From: an uncultured Alphaproteobacteria bacterium
GTDB taxonomy: Bacteria; Pseudomonadota; Alphaproteobacteria; HIMB59
Assembly (NCBI GenBank): GCA_902575065.1
Contig: CACGPU010000001.1
Span: 184,372-248,371 of the forward strand
Direction of reading: 5' to 3'
Length of the DNA stretch: 64,000 nucleotides
Below the pieces are notes generated by a model. It was not told where the DNA came from and made no database searches. It saw nothing but the letters and a program-made list of their open reading frames with translations. The translations under genes were made by a program, and so were the position numbers. Of the stretch, positions 1 through 11,725 are shown piece after piece (within the stretch, counting starts at the first letter, position 1; every line of letters starts with the position of its first letter).

Positions 1-73
1 TTATCGTTAATTTCAAACCTTTCATTAATTCGAAAAGAGTAAAGGATTTTATATATTTAATTAGTGTTGTCAT
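1..73 (-). CDS. nuoI: NADH-quinone oxidoreductase subunit I, N-terminal fragment cut by window edge
   Basis: Reverse-strand ATG at 73 reads MTTLIKYIKSFTLFELMKGLKLTI, directly after nuoH; typical NuoI start and operon position. Confidence 0.75.
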   Translation of the reverse strand, partial: MTTLIKYIKSFTLFELMKGLKLTI

Positions 74-75
74 TG

Positions 76-1074
76 TTAGTTAGGTAATAGTCCAAAGTAA
101 AATAAAAATGCTGATGTAATAACTACCCAAATCAAGGTAAAAGGTAGAAAGATTTTCCAGCCAAGTCGCATAAGTTGGTCATATCTATATCTTGGAAAAG
201 TTGCTCTGACCCATAAAAACACAAAAAGAATTAAAAATACTTTAATTACAAACCAAAATATTCCAGGTATTGCGTTTAAAGGGAATATATCTATTGGAGG
301 GTACCAACCTCCTAAAAATAGAATTACAGTTAGGGAGCTCATTAAAATCATATTGGCGTATTCTGCTAAAAAAAATAAGCCAAATGATATTGATGAGTAT
401 TCGGTAAAAAAACCTGCAACTAATGTGGCTTCATCTTCAGGCAAATCAAATGGGAGTCTATTTGTTTCAGCTAATGCTGAAATAATAAATATAACAAACA
501 TAGGTAACAGTGGTATAGCAAACCACATATTCTTTTGACTCTCCACAATATCAATTAAATTTAATGAGCCGACACAAATCAAAACTGTTATGATTACAAA
601 ACCTATTGATACTTCATAAGAAATCATCTGAGCTGCTGATCTCAATGCACCTAAAAAAGGATACTTAGAATTACTAGCCCAACCAGCGATAATGACTCCA
701 TAAACACCAAACGATGACACAGCAAACAAATATAGAATACCTATATTTATATTTGCTATAACATAAGTTGAGCTAATTGGGATAACAGCCCAAGCTATTA
801 AACTTAATATTAAAGTAAGCATAGGCGCAAAGATAAAAAGGAATTTGTTTGAGCTAGAGGGAAGTAAATTCTCCTTAGTGAGTAATTTTAATACATCAGC
901 AAAACTCTGTAGTATTCCGAATGGTCCAACAACGTTAGGGCCTTTTCTTAATTGAACAGCACCAAGCACTTTTCTTTCTAAGTACACTAATAATGCAACA
1001 GAAACTAGTACAGGGACAACAAAACTAAATATTTTTAAAATACCAATTGTTAACTCAAAGGATAAACTTGTCAT
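76..1074 (-). CDS. nuoH: NADH-quinone oxidoreductase subunit H
   Basis: [36 protein letters not shown] and [14 protein letters not shown] motifs; nuo operon. Confidence 0.97.
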   Translation of the reverse strand: MTSLSFELTIGILKIFSFVVPVLVSVALLVYLERKVLGAVQLRKGPNVVGPFGILQSFADVLKLLTKENLLPSSSNKFLFIFAPMLTLILSLIAWAVIPISSTYVIANINIGILYLFAVSSFGVYGVIIAGWASNSKYPFLGALRSAAQMISYEVSIGFVIITVLICVGSLNLIDIVESQKNMWFAIPLLPMFVIFIISALAETNRLPFDLPEDEATLVAGFFTEYSSISFGLFFLAEYANMILMSSLTVILFLGGWYPPIDIFPLNAIPGIFWFVIKVFLILFVFLWVRATFPRYRYDQLMRLGWKIFLPFTLIWVVITSAFLFYFGLLPN

Positions 1075-3107
1075 TATGCTGATTTCTCCAAAAGAGATGG
1101 AGTTGAAATTATTTCATCAACACATTTGGCCATAGTGACAGAATTTTTTGAAATCACATCTGACATATAAAAATTACTTACAGGATATTCTGCCTTACAA
1201 TCTTCAAATTCAATATCTGGTGTAATTGAAGTTGAATTTTCAACAGCAATAATTTCATGATAATCAGAAAGAATTGGGTGTTTGTCAAATAACTCAGATC
1301 TTAATTGATCAAAAGTATTTGGGATAAAATCAAAAGATAATTCATCAGATAGTTTTTTTAGTATCGACCACTCTTCTTTGGCGGATCCAATTGGATTATG
1401 GCATTTTTTTGCTTCTTGAGGTCTGCCTTCAATATTTACAAAAGTACCATTTTTCTCTGTATAAAGAGGTGTTGGCAAAACAATATCAGACCCCATCGCT
1501 CCATCATCACCATGATGGCCAAAATAAACTTTAAAACAGTTATTGAACTGCTCGTCGGCAATATGTTCTGAGCCAAAAGAAAGAACCAATTCAAAATTAT
1601 CTTTTTTTAAATTAGAAAACGGCTCACAAAGGTTATTAGTAGTATTACCTATAATCAATTGGCCAACACGTGAGGCATATGGATTTAAAAAATTTAGATT
1701 ATTTTTTTCTTTTGTGATTACTTTGTATTTATCAGCATATGAAAAAATTGATTTTAAAGTTTTAATATTTTTAATTTTATTTAAAAACGCAGAGCCAATA
1801 ATTATAAGAGGGTTTGTAGATTTTTTTAATGCTTTGATTAGATTTTCATTATTTAAACTTGATAAACTCTCTCCTAGATACTCTGTTTTATAGTTCAAAG
1901 ATATATTTTCACCAATGTTAAATACTTTTGAGTCATTATTGTAAGCTTTAAATATCTTATGATTTATAATTGGTGTTTCTATTTTTGGGTTTGTTCCTAA
2001 AAGTATAATTAAATCTGAATTTTCTATATCGTTTAAAGGTGTGTTAAAACGATAACTATCTAAGCTTTCTAAGATAGCATGATTATCAGTTCGGCACTCC
2101 ACATTGTCTTTACCATAATTTGACATAAATTTTTTGATTGCATATCCGGTTTCTAAATCTACGTGCTCACCAATCAAAGCTAAAGGTTTTAGAGTTTTTA
2201 ATTTATCTTTTAAAACTTTTAATGACTCTTCCCAATTTGATATTGATAATTTTTGGTTTTCTTTAATGTAGGGTGTGTCTATTCTTTGTTGGTAGTAACC
2301 ATCGTAGTTAAATCGAACTTTATCTGATATCCACTCTTCATTTATGTATTCATTTGTTCTTGGTGTAACTCTTAAAATCTCCTCCGCTCTACTATCGACT
2401 CTGATATTAGAACCAACACTATCGAAGATATCGATTGAATCAGTACGTTTTAGCTCCCAAGGACGTGCTTTAAATTGATATGGCTTACTCGTAAGTGCTC
2501 CTACAGGGCATAAATCAATTACATTTCCTGAAAGCTCTGAAGTGATTGATTGTTCAAGGTAAGTGGTAATTTCTGCATTCTCGCCCCTACCTAACATACC
2601 TAATTCTGGGACTCCGGCTACTTCAGTGGCAAATCTTACGCACCTAGTGCAATGGATACATCTTGTCATTATAGTGTTTACCAGAGGTCCCATATTTTTA
2701 TTATCCACTGCCCTTTTATTCTCTTTATATCTGGATTTGTCGAAACCGTAGTACATGGCCTGATCCTGTAAATCGCATTCTCCACCTTGATCGCATATTG
2801 GGCAATCTAAGGGGTGATTAATTAATAAAAACTCCATAACACCTTTTCTACCTGCGTTTACTTTTTCAGAATTAGTGATTATCGACATGCCCTCCATTAG
2901 AGGCATAGTGCAGGAAGATACTAATTTTGGAGCTTTTTCTATTTCTACTAAACACATTCTACAGTTACCAGCTATAGAGAGTTTGTCGTGATAGCAAAAT
3001 CTTGGAATTTCTTCACCAGCGATTTCACAGGCTTGCATCACAGTCAGATTTTTATCTACCTGAATTTCTTTTTGATTAACTTTAATATTTATTAGATCGT
3101 CACTCAT
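1074..3107 (-). CDS. nuoG: NADH-quinone oxidoreductase subunit G
   Basis: N-terminal 2Fe-2S and 4Fe-4S cysteine motifs ([38 protein letters not shown]). Confidence 0.96.
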   Translation of the reverse strand: MSDDLINIKVNQKEIQVDKNLTVMQACEIAGEEIPRFCYHDKLSIAGNCRMCLVEIEKAPKLVSSCTMPLMEGMSIITNSEKVNAGRKGVMEFLLINHPLDCPICDQGGECDLQDQAMYYGFDKSRYKENKRAVDNKNMGPLVNTIMTRCIHCTRCVRFATEVAGVPELGMLGRGENAEITTYLEQSITSELSGNVIDLCPVGALTSKPYQFKARPWELKRTDSIDIFDSVGSNIRVDSRAEEILRVTPRTNEYINEEWISDKVRFNYDGYYQQRIDTPYIKENQKLSISNWEESLKVLKDKLKTLKPLALIGEHVDLETGYAIKKFMSNYGKDNVECRTDNHAILESLDSYRFNTPLNDIENSDLIILLGTNPKIETPIINHKIFKAYNNDSKVFNIGENISLNYKTEYLGESLSSLNNENLIKALKKSTNPLIIIGSAFLNKIKNIKTLKSIFSYADKYKVITKEKNNLNFLNPYASRVGQLIIGNTTNNLCEPFSNLKKDNFELVLSFGSEHIADEQFNNCFKVYFGHHGDDGAMGSDIVLPTPLYTEKNGTFVNIEGRPQEAKKCHNPIGSAKEEWSILKKLSDELSFDFIPNTFDQLRSELFDKHPILSDYHEIIAVENSTSITPDIEFEDCKAEYPVSNFYMSDVISKNSVTMAKCVDEIISTPSLLEKSA

Positions 3108-4375
3108 GAAGCTTTTAACTTTTTATTATATTTACTTATTAACTCTGATTTAAAATTTTTAATGAGTCCTTGTATAGGCCAAGCTGCTGCATCTCCTAAA
3201 GCGCAGATAGTATGACCCTCTACTTGCTTTGTAACATTTTCTAAAAGCTCTATTTGTTCAGGAGATATCTCTCCTCTAACTAATCTCTGCATCATTCTAT
3301 GCATCCAGCCTGTTCCTTCTCTACAGGGTGTGCATTGACCACAGCTTTCATGTTTGTAAAAGTGAGCAAATCTCTCAATCACCTCAGTAATATCATTATT
3401 CTTGTTAACAACAATCACTCCTGCTGTTCCTAAACCTGAGCCATTAGCTTTTAGATCATCAAAATTCATTAGAACTGACTCACAAATATTTTTTGGAAGC
3501 ATTGGGGTACTAGAACCTCCTGGTACTATCGCCTTTAAATTATCCCATCCCCCCTCAACTCCATCACAATGCTTTTCTACTAATTCTTTAAGTGGTATTC
3601 CCATTTCCTCTTCTATTGTGCATGGTTTATTAACGTTACCAGATATGCAAAAAATTTTTGTGCCTGTATTATTTTCAGCGCCAATTGACTTAAACCAATC
3701 TGGGCCTCTTCTTAAAATAGTTGGAACTACTGCGATTGACTCAACATTGTTAATAGTTGTTGGCATACCATACAAACCTACACCAGCAGGAAAAGGAGGT
3801 TTTAATCTTGGTTGTCCTTTTTTTCCTTCTAAACTCTCTAAAAGAGCTGTCTCTTCTCCACATATGTAAGCACCAGCACCTCTGTGAACATAAAGATCAA
3901 AATCAAATCCGCTACCACAAGCATTTTTTCCGATAAAGCCTCGTTCATATGCCTCTTCAATTGCCTTTTCTAATTGGACATATTCGTGATGGTATTCGCC
4001 CCTAATGTATATGTAACATTTAGTGGCTTGAATTGCGTATGAAGCTATCAAGCACCCTTCTACAAGAGTATGCGGGTCATTTCTAATAATTTCTCTATCT
4101 TTGCAAGTACCAGGTTCAGACTCATCAGCATTTACAACCAAATAATGCTGTTTACCAGTATTCTTTGGCATGAATGACCATTTAAGACCTGTAGAAAATC
4201 CAGCTCCACCTCTTCCTCTTAACTGACTGGATTTAACTAATTCGATAATATCATTTTGATCTTTAGACAAAATTTCTTTTGTGTTTGACCAGGAGCCTCT
4301 TTTTAAAGCTCCCTCTATGAAGGGTTCTTGAAAACCATGAAGGTTTTGAAAAACTTTATCTTTTTCATTAAGCAT
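3104..4375 (-). CDS. nuoF: NADH-quinone oxidoreductase subunit F (start moved to M14 of the ORF)
   Basis: [52 protein letters not shown] motifs; internal Met reduces overlap with nuoE. Confidence 0.95.
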   Translation of the reverse strand: MLNEKDKVFQNLHGFQEPFIEGALKRGSWSNTKEILSKDQNDIIELVKSSQLRGRGGAGFSTGLKWSFMPKNTGKQHYLVVNADESEPGTCKDREIIRNDPHTLVEGCLIASYAIQATKCYIYIRGEYHHEYVQLEKAIEEAYERGFIGKNACGSGFDFDLYVHRGAGAYICGEETALLESLEGKKGQPRLKPPFPAGVGLYGMPTTINNVESIAVVPTILRRGPDWFKSIGAENNTGTKIFCISGNVNKPCTIEEEMGIPLKELVEKHCDGVEGGWDNLKAIVPGGSSTPMLPKNICESVLMNFDDLKANGSGLGTAGVIVVNKNNDITEVIERFAHFYKHESCGQCTPCREGTGWMHRMMQRLVRGEISPEQIELLENVTKQVEGHTICALGDAAAWPIQGLIKNFKSELISKYNKKLKAS

Positions 4376-4955
4376 TTTCTGAACTTCTCCTACCTTTTTG
4401 AGAGCCAATAACATTTGGTTTTCCCTCTTTAATATTGTCTATAATTTTTTTTGTAGACTCTTCATCTAAATCCTCAAAGAAGTCATTATTGATTTGTATC
4501 ATAGGTCCATTTGAGCAAGCACCTAGACACTCTACTTCAACAACTGTAAATTTATTGTCGTCACTGGTATCATTAATTTCACATCTTGTTTCTTTACAAA
4601 TAGTTTTCGTAATCTTATTTGAACCTCTAAGCCAACAAGGAGAGGTTCTACAAATCTGAATAAGATTTTCTCCAACAGGTCTTGTATTGTACATTGAATA
4701 AAATGAGGCCACTTCTGTGACTCTTATTTTAGGCATATTTAAAGTTTCAGCGATTGTTTCAATACATTCGATACTTATCCAATTATTGTTTTGCTCTTGA
4801 GCCAAATAGAGAAGAGGCATAACTGCGCTTTGTTCTCTGCCTTTAGGGTATTTAGAAATTATATTTTTGATTGATCTTAGATTGTCTTTTGACCAAGAAA
4901 ATTTTTCGCCCGATCTAGAAAAATTATTTGATAAACCTGGATGATTACCGCTCAT
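4368..4955 (-). CDS. nuoE: NADH-quinone oxidoreductase subunit E
   Basis: Thioredoxin-like 2Fe-2S pattern ([10 protein letters not shown] ... [10 protein letters not shown]); operon position. Confidence 0.94.
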   Translation of the reverse strand: MSGNHPGLSNNFSRSGEKFSWSKDNLRSIKNIISKYPKGREQSAVMPLLYLAQEQNNNWISIECIETIAETLNMPKIRVTEVASFYSMYNTRPVGENLIQICRTSPCWLRGSNKITKTICKETRCEINDTSDDNKFTVVEVECLGACSNGPMIQINNDFFEDLDEESTKKIIDNIKEGKPNVIGSQKGRRSSENA

Positions 4956-6127
4956 CTGTCTACCTCTCCAAATACTATATCTAGGCTTCCTAAAATTGAT
5001 GGTACGTCAGCTAGTTGGTGGCCCTTTGATAAAAAATGTAATGCCTGTAAATGGACAAAGCCTGGTGCTCTCAACTTGCATCGATATGGTTTAGAACTTC
5101 CATCTGAAACTAATACAACACCAAATTCTCCTTTTGGTGCCTCTACACTTTTGTATGTGATACCTTCAGGAACCCTATAACCCTCGGTAAATAATTTAAA
5201 ATGATGAATTATAGCTTCCATTGAATTTTTCATTTCTGATCTCTTAGGTGGAGTAATTTTATTATTCTCAACCATTACGGGTCCTTCTGGAATATTTTCA
5301 ATACATTGTAAGATAATCTTAACTGACTCTCTCATCTCTTCCATTCTCACCAAATATCTATCATAGGTGTCACCAGTTTTTCCAACTGGTATGTTGAAAT
5401 CTAAATCATCATAAACATCATAAGGTTGAGATTTTCTTAAATCCCAAGCTATGCCACTAGCACGAAGAACAGGGCCACTGCAACTTAGTCTTATTGCATC
5501 ATCCTTTTTTAAAATACCTATATCAACAGATCGTTGTTTGAATATTCTATTTTCAGTTAGTAGTTCTTCAAGCGTATCTATGAATTTAGGAAAATTAGTA
5601 AAATACTTTTTCATTTTTTCTAATAAATTTTCAGGCAAGTCTTGGTGAACTCCACCAGGACGAAAATAAGCTGCATGAAATCTTGCTCCAGATACAGCTT
5701 CATGGAACTCCAACATTTTTTCTCTTTCTTCGAAAGCCCACAGCATTGGAGTAGCGGCACCTATATCCATAGCAAATGCTGGTATATTTAATAAATGATT
5801 TAGTATCCTCGTAACTTCTGCAAACATAACTCTGATGTATTGAGCTCGTTTAGGAGCTTCAATATTTAATAAATTCTCAACAGCTAAAGCGAAAGCATGT
5901 TCTTGACACATTGGTGAGACATAATCTAGACGATCAAAATATGGAATAGCTTGAGTATAAGTTTTCTGTTCAATTAATTTTTCAGTTCCTCTATGCAAAA
6001 GTCCAATGTGGGGTTCAGCTTTATTAACTACCTCCCCTTCTAATTGTACGAGAAGTCTTAAAACACCATGAGCGGCAGGATGTTGGGGTCCAAAGTTTAG
6101 AGTTACAGGTTTAAAATTCTCTGACAT
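4952..6127 (-). CDS. nuoD: NADH-quinone oxidoreductase subunit D
   Basis: [21 protein letters not shown] and C-terminal [11 protein letters not shown]. Confidence 0.97.
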   Translation of the reverse strand: MSENFKPVTLNFGPQHPAAHGVLRLLVQLEGEVVNKAEPHIGLLHRGTEKLIEQKTYTQAIPYFDRLDYVSPMCQEHAFALAVENLLNIEAPKRAQYIRVMFAEVTRILNHLLNIPAFAMDIGAATPMLWAFEEREKMLEFHEAVSGARFHAAYFRPGGVHQDLPENLLEKMKKYFTNFPKFIDTLEELLTENRIFKQRSVDIGILKKDDAIRLSCSGPVLRASGIAWDLRKSQPYDVYDDLDFNIPVGKTGDTYDRYLVRMEEMRESVKIILQCIENIPEGPVMVENNKITPPKRSEMKNSMEAIIHHFKLFTEGYRVPEGITYKSVEAPKGEFGVVLVSDGSSKPYRCKLRAPGFVHLQALHFLSKGHQLADVPSILGSLDIVFGEVDR

Positions 6128-6723
6128 TACTTCTTTTCAAGCTCCTCTTTAATTGTTTCTTTCATTCCCTCCCAGGGACTTTCATTGTCAAAATCTCTAA
6201 ATTCCTGTTTTAATGTTACAGGTTCATAAACAACTTTTTTTAAGTTTTCATCATAACGAACCTCTTCATAACCCGTCAGAGGAAAGTCTTTTCTGAGCGG
6301 ATGACCTTGAAAATTATAATCATTCATTATTCTTTGAAGATTTGGGTGATTAACAAAGTTTATACCAAAAAGATCGTAACATTCTCTTTCAAACCAATCG
6401 GCAGGCTCAAAAATTTGTGTTATTGAATTGATATCTAAATTATCTTCGGAAATGTTCGTAAAAATAAATAATCTTTTATTAAATTTTAAACTCAGAAAAG
6501 AATAAATAAGAGTAAATCGTTCATTTGAATAACTAGATTTGGATAGCATATTATCAGTTACAGTAATATCAACTAACTGGTTATAGAGTAGATCTTCGTC
6601 TTCTTTAATTTTTTGTGTTACTTCTAGTATGGAGTCTTTATTAACTAATATATTATCTATTCCAGATTTTATTGGAAAATGGAAGTTACCAGTTGAATAT
6701 TTCTGTAAAATATTTGGAGACAA
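6127..6723 (-). CDS. nuoC: NADH-quinone oxidoreductase subunit C
   Basis: [40 protein letters not shown]. Confidence 0.96.
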   Translation of the reverse strand: MSPNILQKYSTGNFHFPIKSGIDNILVNKDSILEVTQKIKEDEDLLYNQLVDITVTDNMLSKSSYSNERFTLIYSFLSLKFNKRLFIFTNISEDNLDINSITQIFEPADWFERECYDLFGINFVNHPNLQRIMNDYNFQGHPLRKDFPLTGYEEVRYDENLKKVVYEPVTLKQEFRDFDNESPWEGMKETIKEELEKK

Positions 6724-6728
6724 GAAAT

Positions 6729-7259
6729 TTACCTATAAATCTTCTTTTTCTTTTTAATTTTATCTTGAAGTTGCATGATGCCGTACAAAAGAGCTTCTGC
6801 TGTTGGTGGACATCCAGGGACATAAATATCAACAGGCACTATCCTATCGCATCCTCGAACAACAGAGTAAGAGTAGTGATAATATCCCCCTCCATTAGCA
6901 CAAGAACCCATAGAGATTACCCATCTAGGTTCAGGCATTTGATCATAAACTTTTCTCAAAGCAGAAGCCATTTTGTTTGTAAGAGTTCCCGCAACAATCA
7001 TTACATCAGATTGTCTTGGAGAACCTCTTGGAATTACACCTAAACGATCTAGATCGTATCTACTCATATAGGAGTGCATCATCTCAACACCACAACATGC
7101 TAAACCGAAAGTCATAGGCCATAAAGATCCTGACCTCGCCCAATTTATTAAATTTTCAAATGAAGCTGTTACAAAACCTTTTTTTTCAAATAGCTCATCA
7201 ATATTTAATGATTTGTCTTTTTCTAATACTACTCCCAATCTAGTGCTCCATTTTTCCAT
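6729..7259 (-). CDS. nuoB: NADH-quinone oxidoreductase subunit B
   Basis: [22 protein letters not shown] and [15 protein letters not shown]. Confidence 0.97.
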   Translation of the reverse strand: MEKWSTRLGVVLEKDKSLNIDELFEKKGFVTASFENLINWARSGSLWPMTFGLACCGVEMMHSYMSRYDLDRLGVIPRGSPRQSDVMIVAGTLTNKMASALRKVYDQMPEPRWVISMGSCANGGGYYHYSYSVVRGCDRIVPVDIYVPGCPPTAEALLYGIMQLQDKIKKKKKIYR

Positions 7260-7588
7260 TCATATATAAATCCTACTGTGAGAATAAATAAAAAAAACAT
7301 CATTGAATAAAAACCAAGAGCTCCAATATTGCTAAGACTCACGGCCCAAGGAAATAAAAACGCAATTTCTAAATCAAATATAATGAATAGTATTGATACT
7401 AAATAAAACTTAACATCAAATTTTGATCGTGCGTCGTCAAATGCCTCAAAACCACATTCATATGCAGATAGTTTTTCAGTATCAGGTGAGCTAGGTGATA
7501 ATATTTTTGAGAGCAAATACATTGCGATTGCCATTCCTGCCCCAATAACAATGAATATCAATATGAAAATATAGTCTAGGTTATACAT
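7229..7588 (-). CDS. nuoA: NADH-quinone oxidoreductase subunit A
   Basis: [43 protein letters not shown]. Confidence 0.96.
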   Translation of the reverse strand: MYNLDYIFILIFIVIGAGMAIAMYLLSKILSPSSPDTEKLSAYECGFEAFDDARSKFDVKFYLVSILFIIFDLEIAFLFPWAVSLSNIGALGFYSMMFFLFILTVGFIYEWKNGALDWE

Positions 7589-7717
7589 TAAAAATTTTGA
7601 TTTTCCGTAACGCAGTACATTATAAGAAACAATATGTATTTAGTGACGATAAAAATGACGCATTAGTCTTACACATAATATTTAAATATTTGAGTGTAAA
7701 AAAGTTAAAAAAATTTT

Positions 7718-8745
7718 TTATCCTTTAGAGTAATAAGCAACTCTATCTTCTGTAAAGATAGGAAATGATTCATTTATTGTTTGTTTTTTTAGATTACTAC
7801 AATAATAGCCAATATTTTCTATTAAAAGGTCCTCACATTCAGTTCCAAAGTGGATTTCATCAGCATAAATAGATTGATAAGAGCCATCTAATCTTGAACC
7901 ATAAATACCAAATTTAAAATTTGCCAAATTATCTGAGTTTTTTACACCTTTTTGATCTTTCCAAAGTGTTTGGTTTTTTCTGTAATGCAATAACTTTCCA
8001 TTTAACCAAATTTTATGAAAAGCTTTGGAAATATCCTTTTTATTAAAATTAATATTGAAGACTAAATCATACCATTTATTTCTTTGTAAATTTTTAGCAG
8101 AGATTATTTGGTACCAATCATGCCTAGCTTCACAAAAAATTCTTTTATCTGTATCTCCTGGGCCCCCAGCACCAGGTGAGCAATCATCATTCCCTCCTTC
8201 AATAATAATTACTCCTTCACTAGACTCATGTCTCCAAAGCAAACCTCTCTTCTTATCTATCTGAAGCATAAACATAGGACCAAAAAAACTCTCTGTACTA
8301 TGAAATTGCAATATTGATTTATTCATAGAGCTATCATTATTTAATTCATAATTTTCAGTGATTAAAAAAGAATAAGACAACCATATTTCTCCTTGAAAAC
8401 CATAATCGGTTCCTACCTCTACTCTTTTTTGTTTTTCACCATTTGGTCGTGAGCAATCTTTTGATTTGTTATAACACTCATCTCCTGGTGCTTGGATAAA
8501 AAAAGCAGTATTTCCATATCTTGTTTTCTCTTTCTGGAGTTGAAAAAGTACCAAGTTTTTTTTTCTTTGATATTTTTTTATTTCTTCTTTTGAACTAGAA
8601 TTCCAACCTGGATCAATTTTAAAACCTTTAATTGTCGTATCGCCAGAACTCATCCCAAGAGTCTTTAATCCATAAACATCTTTTGTTTCATAAGATGAGC
8701 ATTTAAATAAAGAAAATATTAAAAAAAATAAAATAAGAGTTCTTA
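7718..8745 (-). CDS. Putative lipoprotein with polysaccharide-lyase/concanavalin-like fold; start codon unresolved
   Basis: Hydrophobic N-terminus with lipobox-like LFKCSS; FHSTESFFGPMF...GIYGSRLDGSYQSIYADEIHFG resembles heparin-lyase-I-like proteins. The tracked ORF start lies inside the antisense of tRNA-Asp, so only the part beyond the tRNA is reported. Confidence 0.5.
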
Positions 8746-8747
8746 AG

Positions 8748-8825
8748 TGGCGGGAGCGACGGGACTCGAACCCGCGACCTCCTGCGTGACAGGCAGGCGT
8801 TCTAACCAAACTGAACTACACCCCC
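8748..8825 (-). tRNA. tRNA-Asp(GTC), CCA encoded
   Basis: Reverse strand GGGGGTG...CCTGCCTGTCACGCAGG...GGGTTCGAGTCCC...CGCTCCCGCCA folds as a cloverleaf. Confidence 0.93.
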
Positions 8826-8838
8826 GACAATTGTCGAT

Positions 8839-8914
8839 TGGTGGGCGATGACGGACTCGAACCGCCGACCCTCTCGGTGTAAACGAGATGCTCTACCAAC
8901 TGAGCTAATCGCCC
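8839..8914 (-). tRNA. tRNA-Val(TAC), CCA encoded
   Basis: Reverse strand GGGCGATTAGCTCAGTTGGTAGAGCATCTCGTTTACACCGAGAGG...GGTTCGAGTCC...ATCGCCCACCA. Confidence 0.93.
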
Positions 8915-8932
8915 TATCTAATTTGCAAAAAA

Positions 8933-9214
8933 TTAGACTGTGGACTTTATTAGTTCTTTTAACTGTTTTCCAGCAAGAAATTTTGGCTTTTTTGATGCAG
9001 GAATTTGGATTGACTCTCCCGTTCTTGGGTTTCTTCCAGTCTTAGCTTTTGTGTTAGCTACCTTAAAAGTACCAAAACCGGCAATCTTAACATCCCCTCC
9101 TGCTTTCAAAGTAGATGTGATAATATCAAATAAACTTTCTACAGCCTTAGTTGCATCTGATTTTCCAACACCATTTTTCGTACTATATTCAGCAATGAGT
9201 TCATTTTTGTTCAT
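8933..9214 (-). CDS. HU-family DNA-binding protein
   Basis: MNKNELIAEYSTKNGVGKSDATKAVESLFDIITSTLKAGGDVKIAGFGTFKVANTKAKTGRNPRTGESIQIPASKKPKF. Confidence 0.97.
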   Translation of the reverse strand: MNKNELIAEYSTKNGVGKSDATKAVESLFDIITSTLKAGGDVKIAGFGTFKVANTKAKTGRNPRTGESIQIPASKKPKFLAGKQLKELIKSTV

Positions 9215-9284
9215 ACCGAACCTCCTTAGTGATTCTATTAGTTAATTGTAGTAAGAAAAAGGTAAGAAAATCAACAACAATATA

Positions 9285-11702
9285 CTAGTTGACGAATGTT
9301 TTTTCTTGATTTTGCTGGTTTTTTGGCTTCATAGACTCTGTAACTAGGTGTCTCCAGTCCAATTTTTTGTTGATTTTACTAATTTTCCCATCGAGAGCTA
9401 AGTCCAATACCTCTTTTGCAAACTCGACTTTCTTTATTATCAACTTGTTTTGAATGTCTTTTTGTATTTCAACTAAGTCCTTTTCATTTTCTTTTGGGAT
9501 TATAACAGTTTTAATACCGTACCTTATCGCAGCCAATAATTTCTCTTTTAATCCCCCAATTGGAAGAACTCTTCCTTTTAATGTAATTTCCCCAGTCATT
9601 GCAATGTCTCTTTTAATTTTAATATCAGTTAGAGATGAAATTAATGAGGTAAATATTGTAATTCCAGCACTTGGACCATCTTTAGGTATAGCTCCTTCAG
9701 GTACATGTAAATGAATGTCTATTTTATCGAAAACCTTTGGATTTACTCCGAACTCAACGGAATTAGATTTAATGTAACCTAAAGCAGCAGTAATAGACTC
9801 TTTCATGACGTCACCAAGTTTACCTGTTGCATTAATCACACCCTTACCTGAAGATAAATTAACTTCAATATTTAAGATATCTCCACCAACCTGAGTCCAT
9901 GCAAGCCCATTGGTGATGCCCACTAAATTTTTCTTTTCTAAAACACTATCCTTGAATTTTTCCGGGCCTAAAAAATTTTTTATGGCTTTATCATCAAAAA
10001 CAAATGGTTTTTTTGACCTTGATTTATTTTTTTCTAATTGGAATACAAGTTTTCTAAATAGCTTATCAAAAACTTTTTCAAGCCCTCTGACACCCGACTC
10101 CCTAGTATAGTGTCTTACTATTTTTGTAATAGATGATTTATCAAGCTTAAATTCATTATTTTTTAAAATATTTTTATTCATTTTTCTTGGTATTAAATAT
10201 TTTTTTGCAATTTCAACTTTTTCTTTTTCTGTATAACCAGATACTTCAATGACCTCTAATCTGTCAAGAAGAGGACCAGGTATGTTGTAAGTATTACCTG
10301 TACATATAAACATTACATTTGATAAGTCATAATCAACCTCAAGATAATGATCATTAAATTGATTATTTTGCTCAGGATCTAAAACCTCTAATAATGCAGA
10401 GGATGGATCTCCTCTCCAATCACTACCCACTTTGTCAATTTCATCTAATAAAATAATGGGATTAGATGTTTTGGTTTTCTTCATAGCCTGAATAAATCGA
10501 CCAGGCATTGAGCCAATATAAGTTCTTCTATGGCCTCTAATTTCAGCTTCATCCCTAATTCCACCAAGAGAAATCTTTGCAAATTCTCTGCCAGTAGCTC
10601 TCGCTATAGATTTACCTAATGAAGTCTTACCCACACCAGGAGGTCCTACAAAGCATAGTATTGTACCAGATGCTTTCTTTGATCTTTTTTTGACTGCTAA
10701 AAATTCAAGTATTCTCTCTTTTACTTTTTCGAGACCATAGTGGTCGTCATTTAATATTTTTTCAGAACCTTTTATATCAATGACTTCTTTTGAGAATTTT
10801 TCCCATGGTATATCTAATATCCATTCTAAGTAATTCCGAATAACTGATGCTTCTGCAGACATTGGGCTCATAGATTTTAATTTTTTAAATTCATTTAAAG
10901 CTTTTTCTTTTGCCTCTTTTGATAATTTTACCTCATTAATTTTTTTCTCTATTTCAGAGTATTCGTTGGAACCATCTTCACCATCACCAAGTTCTTTCTG
11001 TATTGCTTTCATTTGTTCATTTAGGTAGTACTCTCTTTGAGTTTTTTCCATTTGTCTTTTTACTCTATTTTTTATTTTTTTCTCAAGAGCAGAAAAGTTA
11101 AGTTCTTTTGAAAAGAAATTCAGTAAGTTTTGAATTTTTTTATTAATATCAATAATTTCTAAGTTTTTTTGTTTATCCTCAATTCCTATATTTAAGTTGT
11201 AATAGATATTATCAATGAACTGATATGGATCTTCAATATTTAAAAGACCTTCAAGGATGTCATTATTATTTCCTATATTTTGTATATAATTTTGAAATTC
11301 ATTTTTTAAAACTCTTAAAGAAGCTTTTAATTCAACTGAATTTTTTTTGTTAATTACTACTGTTTCAATTTTAGCTGTAAGGAAGTTATTATTTGCCTTA
11401 GCAGCAGACTTTATCTTTACTATTTCTAAGCCTTCAGTAAGAACTTTATATGTATTGTCAGGTAACTTAAGAAACTGAATAATTTTTGATTTTACTCCAT
11501 AGGAGTAAATATCGTCAACTTGAGGATCATCAGTCGTTGGTTCTTTTTGCGTAAATAAATAAATAATCTTGTTGTTATTATTCATGGCAAAATTAATTGC
11601 ATCAATAGATTTAGCTCGGCCAACAAACAAAGGTGAGGTTATAGAGGGATAAACAACTAAGTCCCTTAAAGGTAAAATAGGTCCGATAATTTGATTTTCC
11701 AT
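9285..11702 (-). CDS. lon: ATP-dependent protease La
   Basis: Walker A GPPGVGKTSLGKSIARA; catalytic Ser motif PKDGPSAGIT; conserved synteny. Confidence 0.97.
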   Translation of the reverse strand: MENQIIGPILPLRDLVVYPSITSPLFVGRAKSIDAINFAMNNNNKIIYLFTQKEPTTDDPQVDDIYSYGVKSKIIQFLKLPDNTYKVLTEGLEIVKIKSAAKANNNFLTAKIETVVINKKNSVELKASLRVLKNEFQNYIQNIGNNNDILEGLLNIEDPYQFIDNIYYNLNIGIEDKQKNLEIIDINKKIQNLLNFFSKELNFSALEKKIKNRVKRQMEKTQREYYLNEQMKAIQKELGDGEDGSNEYSEIEKKINEVKLSKEAKEKALNEFKKLKSMSPMSAEASVIRNYLEWILDIPWEKFSKEVIDIKGSEKILNDDHYGLEKVKERILEFLAVKKRSKKASGTILCFVGPPGVGKTSLGKSIARATGREFAKISLGGIRDEAEIRGHRRTYIGSMPGRFIQAMKKTKTSNPIILLDEIDKVGSDWRGDPSSALLEVLDPEQNNQFNDHYLEVDYDLSNVMFICTGNTYNIPGPLLDRLEVIEVSGYTEKEKVEIAKKYLIPRKMNKNILKNNEFKLDKSSITKIVRHYTRESGVRGLEKVFDKLFRKLVFQLEKNKSRSKKPFVFDDKAIKNFLGPEKFKDSVLEKKNLVGITNGLAWTQVGGDILNIEVNLSSGKGVINATGKLGDVMKESITAALGYIKSNSVEFGVNPKVFDKIDIHLHVPEGAIPKDGPSAGITIFTSLISSLTDIKIKRDIAMTGEITLKGRVLPIGGLKEKLLAAIRYGIKTVIIPKENEKDLVEIQKDIQNKLIIKKVEFAKEVLDLALDGKISKINKKLDWRHLVTESMKPKNQQNQEKTFVN

Positions 11703-11725
11703 ACTATTAAGATAGTGAGGAATTT

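Noticed and set aside
3402-3869. 155-aa plus-strand ORF antisense to nuoF
   Set aside because: Fully inside a strongly conserved gene on the opposite strand; no family resemblance
8682-8700. TGTTTCATAAGATGAGCAT, partial match to the candidate IclR operator
   Set aside because: Only the left half matches, and it lies in coding sequence
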